A stretch of DNA of 47,901 nucleotides from contig CAYWMP010000018.1 in the NCBI GenBank assembly GCA_964459445.1, forward strand, positions 1-47,901, written 5' to 3'. The notes beneath the pieces were generated by a model that did no database searches, was not told where the DNA came from, and saw nothing but the letters and a program-made list of their open reading frames with translations. This DNA is from CAYWMP01 sp964459445. GTDB lineage: Bacteria > Desulfobacterota > DSM-4660 > Desulfatiglandales > HGW-15. The position numbers were made by a program, and so were the translations under genes. This document shows positions 17,264 to 25,546 of the stretch, piece by piece. Each line of letters opens with the position of its first letter. Position 1 is the first letter of the stretch.

Positions 17264-18436
17264 TTATTTCCCCAAATATCGCTCTATGGCCTCGTAGAAA
17301 ATAGCAACCCCGATCTCGAGGACTTCTTCGTCAATGTCAAAGTGAGGTGAGTGGAGTGGATAAACCAGTCCTTTTTCCTTATTGGAGCACCCTAATCGCA
17401 TAATGGCGCCGGGGCACTCACGCGTAAAAAAGCCAAAATCCTCCGCTCCCATGATGGGTGGTAGGTACTCGACCTTATCCGGACCTAGGACACTCTCGGA
17501 GACCTGGTATAGAAAGGCCGCGACTTCATCATCATTGACACAGGGCGGTATACCTTCGTGGAGATTGAATCGGCAAGTCACAAGAAAAGTCTTTTCGAGG
17601 GCAGAGACGATTTCCTGAAGCCTTTGAAACACTGTCTTCCGTGTTACTTCCGAAAGTGTCCTGATGGTGCCTTCCAATTGGGCCTTTTCAGGTATCACGT
17701 TACCAACATCTCCGGCCCTGAACTTCCCAACGGAGATGACGGCCGCCTCTGTTGGTTTAATATTCCTGCCAAGAATGGATTGAACATGGGTCACAAAATA
17801 GGACCCCGCCACAATAGGATCGATCCCCTCTTCAGGACGGCCTCCGTGGGATCCCTTCCCCAGGATTTCCAGGACGAAATGATCTGCTGATGCGTATCCC
17901 AGCCCACGAAAAACACCCACGGATCCCACCGGCAGGTCCGTGGACATGTGGCCTGCGATAACTCGATCCAATCTTGGATTTTCCAATACTCCCCTGGCGA
18001 TCATTGCTTTTGCCCCGGCACCCCTTTCTTCCGCTGGCTGAAAAATGAACTTCACATGTCCTTTCATCCTAGAGGTCAGGTCTGCTTCCATAACCCTTTT
18101 AGCCACGCCGAGCATAATCGTCGTGTTTGCGTCGTGTCCGCAGGCGTGCATCACCCCGTCGATGGTTGACTTGTAAGGTACGTCCCCCAACTCTTGGATA
18201 GGCAAGGCATCAATATCCGCCCGGAGCCCTAGAGTAGGACCGTCTTCAGCCCCTCTAATCAGGGCGGCTGCACCGGTCATGTCCTGAAATCTCTGGACTT
18301 CGATCCCCAATCCCTCTAGTATGCCTACGATTTTCTCAGTGGTTCTTTCCTCTTTGTGAGATATCTCAGGGTGCCTGTGTAGGTCTCTTCGAACCTCCGA
18401 GAGCCATGGACTTAGATCCGGATCTTTATGAGTCAT
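17264..18436 (-). CDS. M20-family metallopeptidase, N-acyl-amino-acid amidohydrolase
   Basis: The 390-residue protein matches the M20D amidohydrolase group (hippurate hydrolase, AbgB, N-acyl-L-amino-acid amidohydrolases). Metal-ligand motifs are intact: MHACGHDANTTIMLG, QPAEERGAG (catalytic Glu and ligand Glu), VIAGHMS and LHSPHFDID. The lid domain is present (ILGKGSHGGRPEEGIDPI). These cytosolic Zn or Mn enzymes remove acyl groups from amino acids or cleave dipeptides. The start at 18436 has AGGAG about 11 bases upstream. It is the only intact structural gene on the minus strand of this locus. The divergent RpiR regulator probably controls it, and a racemase-type enolase lies beyond that regulator, which suggests N-acyl-D-amino acid salvage. 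Confidence 0.9.
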   Translation of the reverse strand: MTHKDPDLSPWLSEVRRDLHRHPEISHKEERTTEKIVGILEGLGIEVQRFQDMTGAAALIRGAEDGPTLGLRADIDALPIQELGDVPYKSTIDGVMHACGHDANTTIMLGVAKRVMEADLTSRMKGHVKFIFQPAEERGAGAKAMIARGVLENPRLDRVIAGHMSTDLPVGSVGVFRGLGYASADHFVLEILGKGSHGGRPEEGIDPIVAGSYFVTHVQSILGRNIKPTEAAVISVGKFRAGDVGNVIPEKAQLEGTIRTLSEVTRKTVFQRLQEIVSALEKTFLVTCRFNLHEGIPPCVNDDEVAAFLYQVSESVLGPDKVEYLPPIMGAEDFGFFTRECPGAIMRLGCSNKEKGLVYPLHSPHFDIDEEVLEIGVAIFYEAIERYLGK

Positions 18437-18806
18437 AAACAGGGATCTCCTATTCGGCGTCTTCTTCCTGTGATTGGTGTCTCTTTGGAGTTGACACCAA
18501 TGATGCGGTTGTATAAATTATGAAAAATTTATTTCATTAAAATGTTTTTTGCAACAACTATTTCTAGCCAAAAATATTTGAAATTTGTTTCAACTTTGAA
18601 TCAACGTTGATCATTATTTCGAAGCCTCAGGTAATGCGAGTGTTCAGGGGTTCAGTGTTCAGGAAAGAGAAACTGGTTCCTTGCCTCTATCCCTCCTAAA
18701 CTCTGAACTACTGAACACTGAACACTCAGAACACCTTTGGTTTGTCAACGCCTGTCAGATTTGTTTGACTCGTTTAGTCAAAGAATCGCGGTGTAAGGAG
18801 CTAAAC
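18437..18806. promoter_or_regulatory. Divergent control region, M20 gene versus rpiR-type gene
   Basis: Two similar 16-base inverted repeats are present: TGAAA-N6-TTTCA at 18521-18536 and TTGAAA-N4-TTTCAA at 18578-18593. A minus-strand promoter candidate has TTGCAA (18554 down to 18549), a 17-base spacer and TAAATT (18531 down to 18526). Its -10 falls exactly in the centre of the first repeat. AT-rich repeats of this kind are typical of RpiR-family operators, so the neighbouring regulator may repress the M20 gene here. On the plus strand TTGACA (18491-18496) is followed by TATAAA (18512-18517) at a short 15-base spacing. Further downstream is the GTTCA-type inverted repeat. Confidence 0.5.
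18638..18727. repeat. GTTCA-type intergenic inverted repeat, copy 1
   Basis: GAGTGTTCAG (18638-18647) is the exact reverse complement of CTGAACACTC (18718-18727). Within both arms the unit GTTCAG/CTGAAC is repeated two or three times, so several pairing registers are possible. It lies in the 5' leader of the RpiR-type gene. Similar repeats occur at three other gaps in this window. Confidence 0.75.
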
Positions 18807-19727
18807 ATGACCAATAACCATCTTATTGAACGGATTCGATCTCTCGACAAACTGACGCCGAGTGAAACCAAAATCGCAGATTTCATCTCAAGGCATTATC
18901 CTGAGACGGTCTTTGAAAACGTCACCTCCATCAGCCAGAAGACCGGTGTAAGCAAGGCCACGGTCGTTCGATTCATATCTCGTCTGGGATACGGCAGCTT
19001 TTCCCAGTTCCAGGAACATCTCCGAAGCGATGTTGTCTCTAAACTCGAGTCCCCTATCCAGCGTTACACACTCAAAAAGAAGCAACTCAAGAAGGGCGGA
19101 AAAGACGTCCTGGGAGACAACTTCTCCTACATTATGAAAAATCTCCAGCATACCCATGCCCAAATTGACCAAGATCAGTTCGCCAAGGTCGCAAGGATGA
19201 TTGGCAGGCCCAAGGGAAAACTTTATATCATGGGGCAACGAACATCCTTCGCTTTGGGGTATCTTTTTTATGTGCTTCTCAAATACCTTGGTCCTCACGC
19301 TATCCTCTTGGATGCACAAGCTTCGATGCTCCCGGATGTGCTGGTGGATGTAACAAAGAATGACCTTCTTTTTGTGATCAGTCACCGCCGCTATGCAAAA
19401 CTCTCCCTCAGAGTTACCGAAGCGTTTTCAAAAACTGGAGCCAAGGTTATCCTTCTTACGGATAGTGATTTTTCTCCCCTTTCCCATTTGGCAAATCATC
19501 AATTCGTTGTGCCTTCGGATGGTCTCTCTGTATTCCACAGCTTCTGCGCATCGACGGCACTTTTAGAGTCTTTGGTTATCGCTGCGCTTCAATACTGCGA
19601 CAAGAGCATCAATGAGAGGATTGAGAGAGCGGAAAAGCTCTTTACAGAATTTGAGACATTCAGCCCTGGGAACGTCTTGGTCCCCCAAAGACGGGAGTTG
19701 GAACAGAGCAAGAGGCGCAAGAAATAG
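18807..19727 (+). CDS. MurR/RpiR-family transcriptional regulator
   Basis: The 306-residue protein has an N-terminal RpiR helix-turn-helix (residues 1-80: SLDKLTPSETKIADFI, then VTSISQKTGVSKATVVRFIS and LGYGSFSQFQEHLR). A C-terminal SIS sugar-isomerase domain follows (about 125-265: GKLYIMGQRTSFALGYLFYV, VISHRRYAKLSL, ILLTDS). Start ATG 18807 was chosen because TAAGGAG ends 6 bases upstream and the HTH begins at once; the open frame extends back to 18681 through repeat DNA. These regulators usually bind phosphosugars, but members near peptide and amino-acid genes are known. It is divergent from the M20 amidohydrolase and 325 bases upstream of the racemase-like gene, and probably controls both. 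Confidence 0.92.
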   Translation: MTNNHLIERIRSLDKLTPSETKIADFISRHYPETVFENVTSISQKTGVSKATVVRFISRLGYGSFSQFQEHLRSDVVSKLESPIQRYTLKKKQLKKGGKDVLGDNFSYIMKNLQHTHAQIDQDQFAKVARMIGRPKGKLYIMGQRTSFALGYLFYVLLKYLGPHAILLDAQASMLPDVLVDVTKNDLLFVISHRRYAKLSLRVTEAFSKTGAKVILLTDSDFSPLSHLANHQFVVPSDGLSVFHSFCASTALLESLVIAALQYCDKSINERIERAEKLFTEFETFSPGNVLVPQRRELEQSKRRKK

Positions 19728-20052
19728 GATCGAGACGGTGACGCTAGAGGACCAGTAACGTTTTATCACTTTTAAAGCATGTTCGATAAAGCGGGGGCTT
19801 GGGGATCTCTTGGAAGGGACGAACTTGGTTCAGTGAGCGGCCATTTGAACGCCGCCTTTGTACGGCGGGCGGCGAACCATCACAACGACGTGCCTGAAGG
19901 TTATCCATGAATCATATATAAGGGTCACCCCGCCCGCTGACTTGCAACGTCTTATGTACAGCCAAGAAGTCCTTTCGTCCCTGTAAGGAGATTGCTAAGC
20001 CCCCGAATTGTTGAATAGCGAAGAGTTGAAACGAGGACAAGAGGGTGCCCCA
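19728..20052 (+). other. GC-rich leader with hairpins upstream of the racemase-like gene
   Basis: No gene is seen in this 325-base stretch. CGGGGGCTT (19792-19800) is the exact reverse complement of AAGCCCCCG (19997-20005), bracketing about 214 bases. Inside, CGCCGCC (19850-19856) can pair with GGCGGCG (19868-19874) to form a strong stem. A TAAGGAG motif at 19984-19990 is not followed by a sensible coding start. The stretch could be a structured 5' leader or a small degenerate mobile element; neither is established. Confidence 0.4.
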
Positions 20053-21162
20053 ATGCGAATTGAAAGGGTAGATCTTATCCACATCCGCCTACCCCTGGTC
20101 CACCCCTTTGAGACGAGTAATGCACGTCTGACCGAATTAGAGCGCTTAATACTCAAGATTTATACGCCTGACGGAACCGTCTATTCAGAGTGTGTCGCCG
20201 GAAAGAAACCCCTCTACACCTACGAATCCATCAATACTGCAAAGCACATCCTGAAGGATTTCATTATCCCCTCTGTCCTGGGTTTCAGAATCAATGGATA
20301 CGAAGAATATGCGGCCAAAACCTCGCACCTCAAAGGGCATCCCATGGCTAAAGCAGCTATGGAGAATGCGGTGTGGATTTTGAAAGCCCGCTTGGAGGAT
20401 AAACCGCTTGCCCTTCTTATGGGTGGCCAAAGGAATAAAGTGGTTTCAGGCGTCTCGGTCGGTATTCAAAGGAGTGTCGATGAACTCATGGAGCGCATTG
20501 ATTCCCTCTTAGCCAAGGGATATCCGAGGGTCAAAATCAAGATCAAACCCGGGAATGACGTAGTGGCAATCAAGAGGGTTCGCTCTGAATATCCGGACCT
20601 ATCGCTTATGGTTGACGCCAATAGCGCATACGATCAAAAGGATGTTGAACTTTTCAGGGCTTTAGATGAATACCGCCTCATGATGATAGAACAACCCCTG
20701 GCCTATGACGATTTTCTGGGCCATGCTAAACTCCAATCGATTCTCACTACCCCCATTTGCCTGGATGAGTCCATTCGAAGCCCGTCCGCCCTACGAACAG
20801 CGCTTGCCTTGAAGGCCTGTGGCATTGTAAACATCAAACAAGGCCGCGTTGGCGGCCTGGCACGGGCTATAGAAATTCATAATATCGCCAATGAAAATCA
20901 TGTTGGAGTCTGGTGCGGGGGAATGCTTGAAACGGGCATTGGACGCGCGGTGAACCTGGCTCTTGCCTCGCTCCCCAATTTCATTTACCCAAACGACATC
21001 TCTGAATCCAAAAGGTATTGGGAGACCGATATCATCCATCAAGAATTTGTACTCAACCCCGACGGCACCATCGATGTCCCTTCGGAGCCGGGGCTTGGTG
21101 TCACGATCAATGAAGAGGCCCTAAAACGCTTTACACTCGGGAAAGAAACGATACGGATCTAG
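20053..21162 (+). CDS. Enolase-superfamily N-acylamino acid racemase / o-succinylbenzoate synthase
   Basis: The 369-residue protein matches the NSAR/OSBS (MenC-like) branch of the muconate-lactonising subgroup. Start ATG 20053 gives MRIERVDLIHIRLPLVHPFE, typical of the family; an in-frame TTG exists at 20008. The active site is complete: KIK at 163-165, metal ligands Asp188 (MVDANSAY), Glu213 (MIEQPLAY) and Asp238 (CLDES), and Lys262 (NIKQGRVGG). GGMLETGIGRAVNLALASLP is also diagnostic. OSBS serves menaquinone synthesis, whereas NSAR interconverts N-succinyl-D- and L-amino acids. No men genes are nearby and an N-acyl-amino-acid amidohydrolase is, so the racemase role is favoured. A promiscuous enzyme doing both remains possible. 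Confidence 0.85.
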   Translation: MRIERVDLIHIRLPLVHPFETSNARLTELERLILKIYTPDGTVYSECVAGKKPLYTYESINTAKHILKDFIIPSVLGFRINGYEEYAAKTSHLKGHPMAKAAMENAVWILKARLEDKPLALLMGGQRNKVVSGVSVGIQRSVDELMERIDSLLAKGYPRVKIKIKPGNDVVAIKRVRSEYPDLSLMVDANSAYDQKDVELFRALDEYRLMMIEQPLAYDDFLGHAKLQSILTTPICLDESIRSPSALRTALALKACGIVNIKQGRVGGLARAIEIHNIANENHVGVWCGGMLETGIGRAVNLALASLPNFIYPNDISESKRYWETDIIHQEFVLNPDGTIDVPSEPGLGVTINEEALKRFTLGKETIRI

Positions 21163-21287
21163 GCGTTTGCTCTATTTTTCTTTTTGTCTCTCATTCATGA
21201 ATTATTATCGCCTCGCCTAGAGGAGCTCCAACATCCTTTCCAACCAGAAAGTTCACATCCCGCACCCAATCCTGTAAAATAGTATTC

Positions 21288-22091
21288 ATGGACGACCATC
21301 AGTTCCGCCGGCTTCTGGATCACCTGGGGCTTTCCTGGGATGGATACAGGAAGGTCAGGAAAGGCGTCAAAAAAAGACTCAGACGCCATATGCTGGATGT
21401 GGGGTCCCGGACAATCGAGGATTATATTCTTCAGCTTGATGCCCATGGGGCGGTTCGCGCTGATTGCGAATGCCTTATGACCGTTTCGATCAGTCGATTC
21501 TTTCGCGACCGGGGTCTTTGGCAGGCCTTAGAGGAGCACGTGCTCCCTCCTCTTTTTTCAAAGGAAAGAAAAGAGATCAAGGTCTGGTCGGCAGGATGTG
21601 CCTGTGGAGAAGAGGCCTATAGCCTGAAAATCCTATGGGATATGTTGAAAGATCAATTCGATGATGTCCCTCGTCTTCATTTATTGGCCACTGATATGAA
21701 CCCGCTTTACTTGGAAAAGGCAAGACAGGGTTCCTATCAAAAGAGCAGCTTGAAAGAAGTCTCCCTCGAGATACAAAGCCGCTACTTCAGTTCTCGAAAA
21801 GGAAGGCGTCTGTTTGAGATATTACCCCCTTTGAAGCAAGATATCTCCTGGGTTAAACACAATTTGCTGGAAGGTCCACCTGACAAGGGATTTCAACTCA
21901 TTCTTTTACGCAATAACCTCCTCACATATTACGATGAAGAAATCAAGATGCCGGCATTTCGCAAAATTGCTGAGAGCCTGGCAGTAGAAGGCTTTTTGGC
22001 CATAGGGAGCCTTGAGCACTTGCCTTCTGGCGGCAGCGGTTTAGAAGCTTTAGGCAAATCGCCCTATATCTTCTTCAAAAAAGGAACCTGA
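21288..22091 (+). CDS. CheR-type protein-glutamate O-methyltransferase
   Basis: The 267-residue protein matches CheR chemotaxis methyltransferases, which use S-adenosylmethionine to methylate glutamates on chemoreceptors. The N-terminal helical domain leads to TVSISRFFRDRGLWQALEEH. The SAM-binding motif is WSAGCACGEEAYSLKIL, followed by LLATDMNPLYLEKARQGSY and LLRNNLLTYYDEE, equivalent to FCRN-LIYF in classic CheR. Length is normal and no TPR extension is present. There are no chemoreceptor or cheA/cheW genes in the window, and the degenerate CheB-like fusion is 13 kb away. It is first in a tight operon with an NTPase and a radical SAM protein, so the target may not be a chemoreceptor. Confidence 0.9.
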   Translation: MDDHQFRRLLDHLGLSWDGYRKVRKGVKKRLRRHMLDVGSRTIEDYILQLDAHGAVRADCECLMTVSISRFFRDRGLWQALEEHVLPPLFSKERKEIKVWSAGCACGEEAYSLKILWDMLKDQFDDVPRLHLLATDMNPLYLEKARQGSYQKSSLKEVSLEIQSRYFSSRKGRRLFEILPPLKQDISWVKHNLLEGPPDKGFQLILLRNNLLTYYDEEIKMPAFRKIAESLAVEGFLAIGSLEHLPSGGSGLEALGKSPYIFFKKGT

Positions 22092-22103
22092 AAAAGCGAC
22101 ATC

Positions 22104-22622
22104 ATGAACGGATCGTCAAAGAATATACTCGTCACCGGTCCTCCGGGATGCGGCAAATCAACGGTTATTGAGAAAGTTATAAAGAAAATTCCCGGACCAA
22201 TGACCGGATTCTTTACTCGTGAGATAAGGGAGAAAGGTGGGCGGTGTGGTTTTTCTATCACTACTTTGGATGGGCATAAGGGGATTCTTGCCCATATAGG
22301 CATCGGTGGTCGATTTCGAGTAGGTCGATATGGCGTAAATATTGATGATATTGAAAAAATCGCAGTACCATCTATGATAGCCAAGCGTGCTGATGACATC
22401 ATCATAATTGATGAAATAGGGAAAATGGAGTGCTTTTCTGAATTGTTCAAAAAGACATTGATGGAAGCCCTTGACTCAGAGAATCCTGTTCTTGGTTCTA
22501 TTGCTTTGCGAGGCGTTCCATTCATTGAAGATGTCAAAGGTCGAAAAGACGTCCAGTTGATTGAAATCACCGAAAGCAATAGAGACCGAGCATTGGCGAA
22601 AGTCTATTCAATTTTTGGATAG
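22104..22622 (+). CDS. THEP1-type nucleoside-triphosphatase
   Basis: The 172-residue protein matches the THEP1 NTPase family (COG1618), small P-loop enzymes hydrolysing ATP, GTP and other NTPs. The Walker A motif GPPGCGKST is at residues 12-20, GPMTGFFTREIREKGGRCGF follows, and Walker B is IIIIDEIGKME. The C-terminal region (VLGSIALRG) is also typical. Its biological role is poorly defined in the family. It begins 12 bases after the CheR-like gene and ends 11 bases before the radical SAM gene, which implies one transcript. Confidence 0.9.
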   Translation: MNGSSKNILVTGPPGCGKSTVIEKVIKKIPGPMTGFFTREIREKGGRCGFSITTLDGHKGILAHIGIGGRFRVGRYGVNIDDIEKIAVPSMIAKRADDIIIIDEIGKMECFSELFKKTLMEALDSENPVLGSIALRGVPFIEDVKGRKDVQLIEITESNRDRALAKVYSIFG

Positions 22623-22633
22623 GAATTATTCAG

Positions 22634-23739
22634 ATGGGGTTATGTAATCATTGTCAAAAGAAATCGAAGACCATTTCCGATGTGATCGGGTTCTGTGTAG
22701 ATTGCATCAGGGATCATTTTGATGAAGTATGGCCGCATATCAAAAATGTCCATGATGAAAGCCGAGATGCCTTTGGGCTTCCAACGGCCCCCCCCATTCA
22801 CCGGTGGGAATTGAATGCTCCCTTTGCATGCATGGTTGTCAGATACCTGAAGGGGACAAGGGATTTTGTGGATTGCGCCGTGCTCAAAATGGCACAATTC
22901 GAGGAGGCCGCCCCCATGAGGGCAATGTTTATTATTACCATGACCCTCTCCCCACCAACTGCGTCGGCAGCTTTGTTTGTCCTGCAGGGACGGGTTGTGG
23001 TTATCCGGCTTACGGCCTGCGAGAGGGCCCTGAATATGGGTATAAGAATTTGGCTGTCTTTTATCACGCCTGTTCTTTCAACTGCCTGTATTGTCAAAAC
23101 TACCATTTCAAGGACCACACATCCTCAATCTACAAACTCAGCTCAAAGGATTTGGCTGACGCAGTCGACGAAGAAACCACCTGTATTTGCTATTTCGGAG
23201 GCGACCCAGCGCCTCAGATCCTTCATGCTGTCAAGGCCTCCAAACTCGCGATGGAGGAAACTGCCGAAAGAATTCTTCGGATTTGCTGGGAAACAAACGG
23301 TGCCGTTCAGACGACCTATTTGAAAATGATGGCCGAGTTGTCCATGAACTCGGGAGGATGCATTAAGTTCGACCTTAAGGCTTGGAATAAAGGTCTTCAT
23401 TATGCCCTGTGCGGTGTTACAAACAGAAAAACCCTTGAGAATTTTCAGCATCTTTCTTCCTGGACAAACAAAAGAAAGGAACCGCCCTTTCTTATCGCCA
23501 GCACGCTCCTGGTGCCGGGGTATGTTGACGAAGCCGAAGTAAGTGGCATAGCCCAATTTATTACTGGCTTAGACCCTGAGATCCCCTACAGCCTTCTCGC
23601 CTTTTATCCCCAATTTTATCTCAATGATCTTCCCACCACCTCTCGCACCCATGCGTCGCGCTGCAAAGAAGCCGCGGAAAGGGCCGGTCTCAAAAACGTG
23701 CATGTCGGTAATCTTCATTTGCTGGGTCACGATTATTGA
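22634..23739 (+). pseudogene. Radical SAM protein (PflX/COG1313-like) with a frameshift at a C8 tract
   Basis: Two overlapping frames encode one protein. The first (from ATG 22634) gives an N-terminal Cys-rich module, LCNHCQKKS then FCVDCIRDHF, and reaches GLPTAPP at a run of eight C (22788-22795). The second continues as VGIECSLCMHGC from 22804 to 23739. Adding one C gives TAPPHSPVGIECSLC and a continuous 368-residue protein. The second part holds the radical SAM cluster motif CSFNCLYC (CX3CX2C) and the family segment FVCPAGTGCGYPAYGLR. After the C tract the first frame is meaningless. The cause may be a sequencing indel, a true mutation or slippage. If restored, the enzyme would be an activase-like radical SAM protein of unknown substrate. 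It is third in the CheR-THEP1 operon. Confidence 0.85.
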
Positions 23740-23849
23740 TTTTGTTGATTTTTTTGATCTCTTAGTATAGTCGGTGTAAACTCGGAACCGGAAGGCCTGT
23801 ATTTTGCAGATGGATTGCTGTTATCTGCCCATATTAGGGAATCTACTTA

Positions 23850-25274
23850 ATGTTTGGAATTGGAACACCCATGATGCAGCCTATTGTTTACACCAAATAC
23901 CTTCGAGCCTCCATCTTAGCAGGCATTCTTTTGACTATCCTCTCGGGTGTTCCACAGGCTGTTCCGGCTCAAGAATATCCTTTACTCAGGAAATACATCG
24001 TCGCCTATAACTTAGAGGCCCTTTCAGAGAGTCTCGAAAACAAATCCTACAGGGGCGAAGCTGGCATTTTGTGGGTTAGGCCCGAAATCGGAAAATCCCT
24101 CGGTCTTAATGTGTTTATTGACCAGGATTACGAAGCTGCCAGAACGTTGTTTGAAAAGGCTGAAAAACTTTTTGAAGAGACGGAGAAGTATTTGCTTTCA
24201 AATAAGCGTGAGAAGTCTTTGGGTGAAAAGGTCGAGCGCATTGCAGCTCAGATGTTGGCCCATAGGCAGGCCATCGAACAGGCCGAGAAAAAGATCATAG
24301 CCTACAGGGCAAGGCTAAAGAACCAACATGACGAGAGACTGAACGGAGAGGTGTGTGCAAAGGTCATAGATAAAACCCTGGAAAGAAGCCTAAAGAGTAC
24401 AAATAACAAGCTGCGGGATGCCCTGGGTCATTTCTATAATGTTTGTCGTGGAGAGAAAGCGAATGCCTATCCCCTCACTCATGAGAATGTGAAATTCGTC
24501 AATGCAGTGTTCCATAACTTTGTGAAACATGCTTCTCCAAAACGCTTACGAAGTTTCGACCTCGATAGGGGCGCCCCACGGACAAACTCTAATTCCTCGA
24601 GCGCCTGGAAGAAAGCCCTCGGGAAAAAAGCCACTCGATTTGCTCCGCTTCTTGAATCCACCCTCATGAAATATTCAGATAAGGAGTATCCCGTTGACCC
24701 TTTGCTTTTTATGGCCTTGATGAGACGGGAGTCCAGATTTGACCCAAGAGCCATATCACACGTCGGAGCTGCCGGTCTAACTCAGATCATGCCCAAGACT
24801 GGCAGGGATCTTGGGATGAAGAATATCTACGAACCTTCCTATTTCAGCAAGGCCGTCTCGCTCTTTGTACAGGAAAGAAAAAAGGGGAATAGGGCCAAAG
24901 AGACATTGCTAAAGATCGAAAAAAACAATGCTTTGAAATTTGCAACCCAAGCTCATGAATTGGCCAAGCAATCCTTGGCGCTGAAGGGAAAGCGTGAGAA
25001 ATTGTTCGCCCGATATAGGAAAGATCTTTTAAGACAAAAATCGGATGACCGCCTCAAGCCCGATCTGGCCATTAAACACGGGTTCCGATATTTCGCTAAA
25101 ATGATGAAGGAACAGAGGGGGGACATCAGTCTGGCCCTTGCTGCATACAATGCGGGACCCCATCGGGTAAAGAAATACAAAGGATTGCCGCCCTTTGAAG
25201 AGACCGTGGTTTTCAGAAATAGAGTGCTTGATTATTACCGCGAGTATTTGAGGAAAGTAAAAAAGGCTTCTTAA
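23850..25274 (+). CDS. Lytic transglycosylase (SLT family 1) with inserted helical segment
   Basis: The 474-residue protein starts with a signal-peptide-like region (hydrophobic SILAGILLTILSGV, then VPAQ). A long charged, probably helical region covers about 40-250. The C-terminal SLT domain has the catalytic Glu294 in MRRESRFDPRAISHVGAAG and the motif LTQIMPKTGRDLGM. The final motif ALAAYNAGPHRVKKYKG comes only after an extra 65-70 residues (about 335-402) rich in Lys and Glu that the usual SLT core lacks. These enzymes cleave the peptidoglycan glycan strand in the periplasm, leaving 1,6-anhydro ends. The start is uncertain: ATG at 23850, or one of two ATGs at 23871/23874 that would give a more compact signal peptide. 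Confidence 0.88.
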   Translation: MFGIGTPMMQPIVYTKYLRASILAGILLTILSGVPQAVPAQEYPLLRKYIVAYNLEALSESLENKSYRGEAGILWVRPEIGKSLGLNVFIDQDYEAARTLFEKAEKLFEETEKYLLSNKREKSLGEKVERIAAQMLAHRQAIEQAEKKIIAYRARLKNQHDERLNGEVCAKVIDKTLERSLKSTNNKLRDALGHFYNVCRGEKANAYPLTHENVKFVNAVFHNFVKHASPKRLRSFDLDRGAPRTNSNSSSAWKKALGKKATRFAPLLESTLMKYSDKEYPVDPLLFMALMRRESRFDPRAISHVGAAGLTQIMPKTGRDLGMKNIYEPSYFSKAVSLFVQERKKGNRAKETLLKIEKNNALKFATQAHELAKQSLALKGKREKLFARYRKDLLRQKSDDRLKPDLAIKHGFRYFAKMMKEQRGDISLALAAYNAGPHRVKKYKGLPPFEETVVFRNRVLDYYREYLRKVKKAS

Positions 25275-25546
25275 GAAGTGTGATGGACCTCATCTGCCCA
25301 CGTCAACCATATCTTCTTGCGGTTTTGAAACTTGAAAAGGATTCTATCCAACTGTCTGGAGAGTTCAATATCGACGATCTTTTTCCTTGAAAAGACAAAA
25401 AGCTCCCGTTCCAGTCTCTCCCAATCCGGCATCTTAGTCTCTTCCCCAAAGCGATACTTCTGAAACTCCAGATGCATGTCCTCGATTCTTCTCTCAAATC
25501 CAAGAATAGTGTCTCTGAGCTCCCGTTTTTCCTTTGTGAATTGCAT
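25271..25546 (-). CDS. Small hypothetical protein
   Basis: The 91-residue product is highly charged and probably helical or coiled-coil (KEKRELRDTILGFERRIED, then WERLERELFVFSRKKIVDIE). It ends with KKIWLTWADEVHHTS. I do not recognise a family. The gene is convergent with the lytic transglycosylase and their ends overlap by 4 bases. No signal peptide or membrane span is visible. It is called real because the frame is open and the composition is protein-like, but this is not certain. Confidence 0.45.
   Translation of the reverse strand: MQFTKEKRELRDTILGFERRIEDMHLEFQKYRFGEETKMPDWERLERELFVFSRKKIVDIELSRQLDRILFKFQNRKKIWLTWADEVHHTS

Noticed and set aside
21288..22091. CheR as the partner of the CheB-like fusion at 4671-8078
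   Set aside because: They are 13 kb apart in different operons and the CheB-like part appears catalytically dead; no link can be shown.
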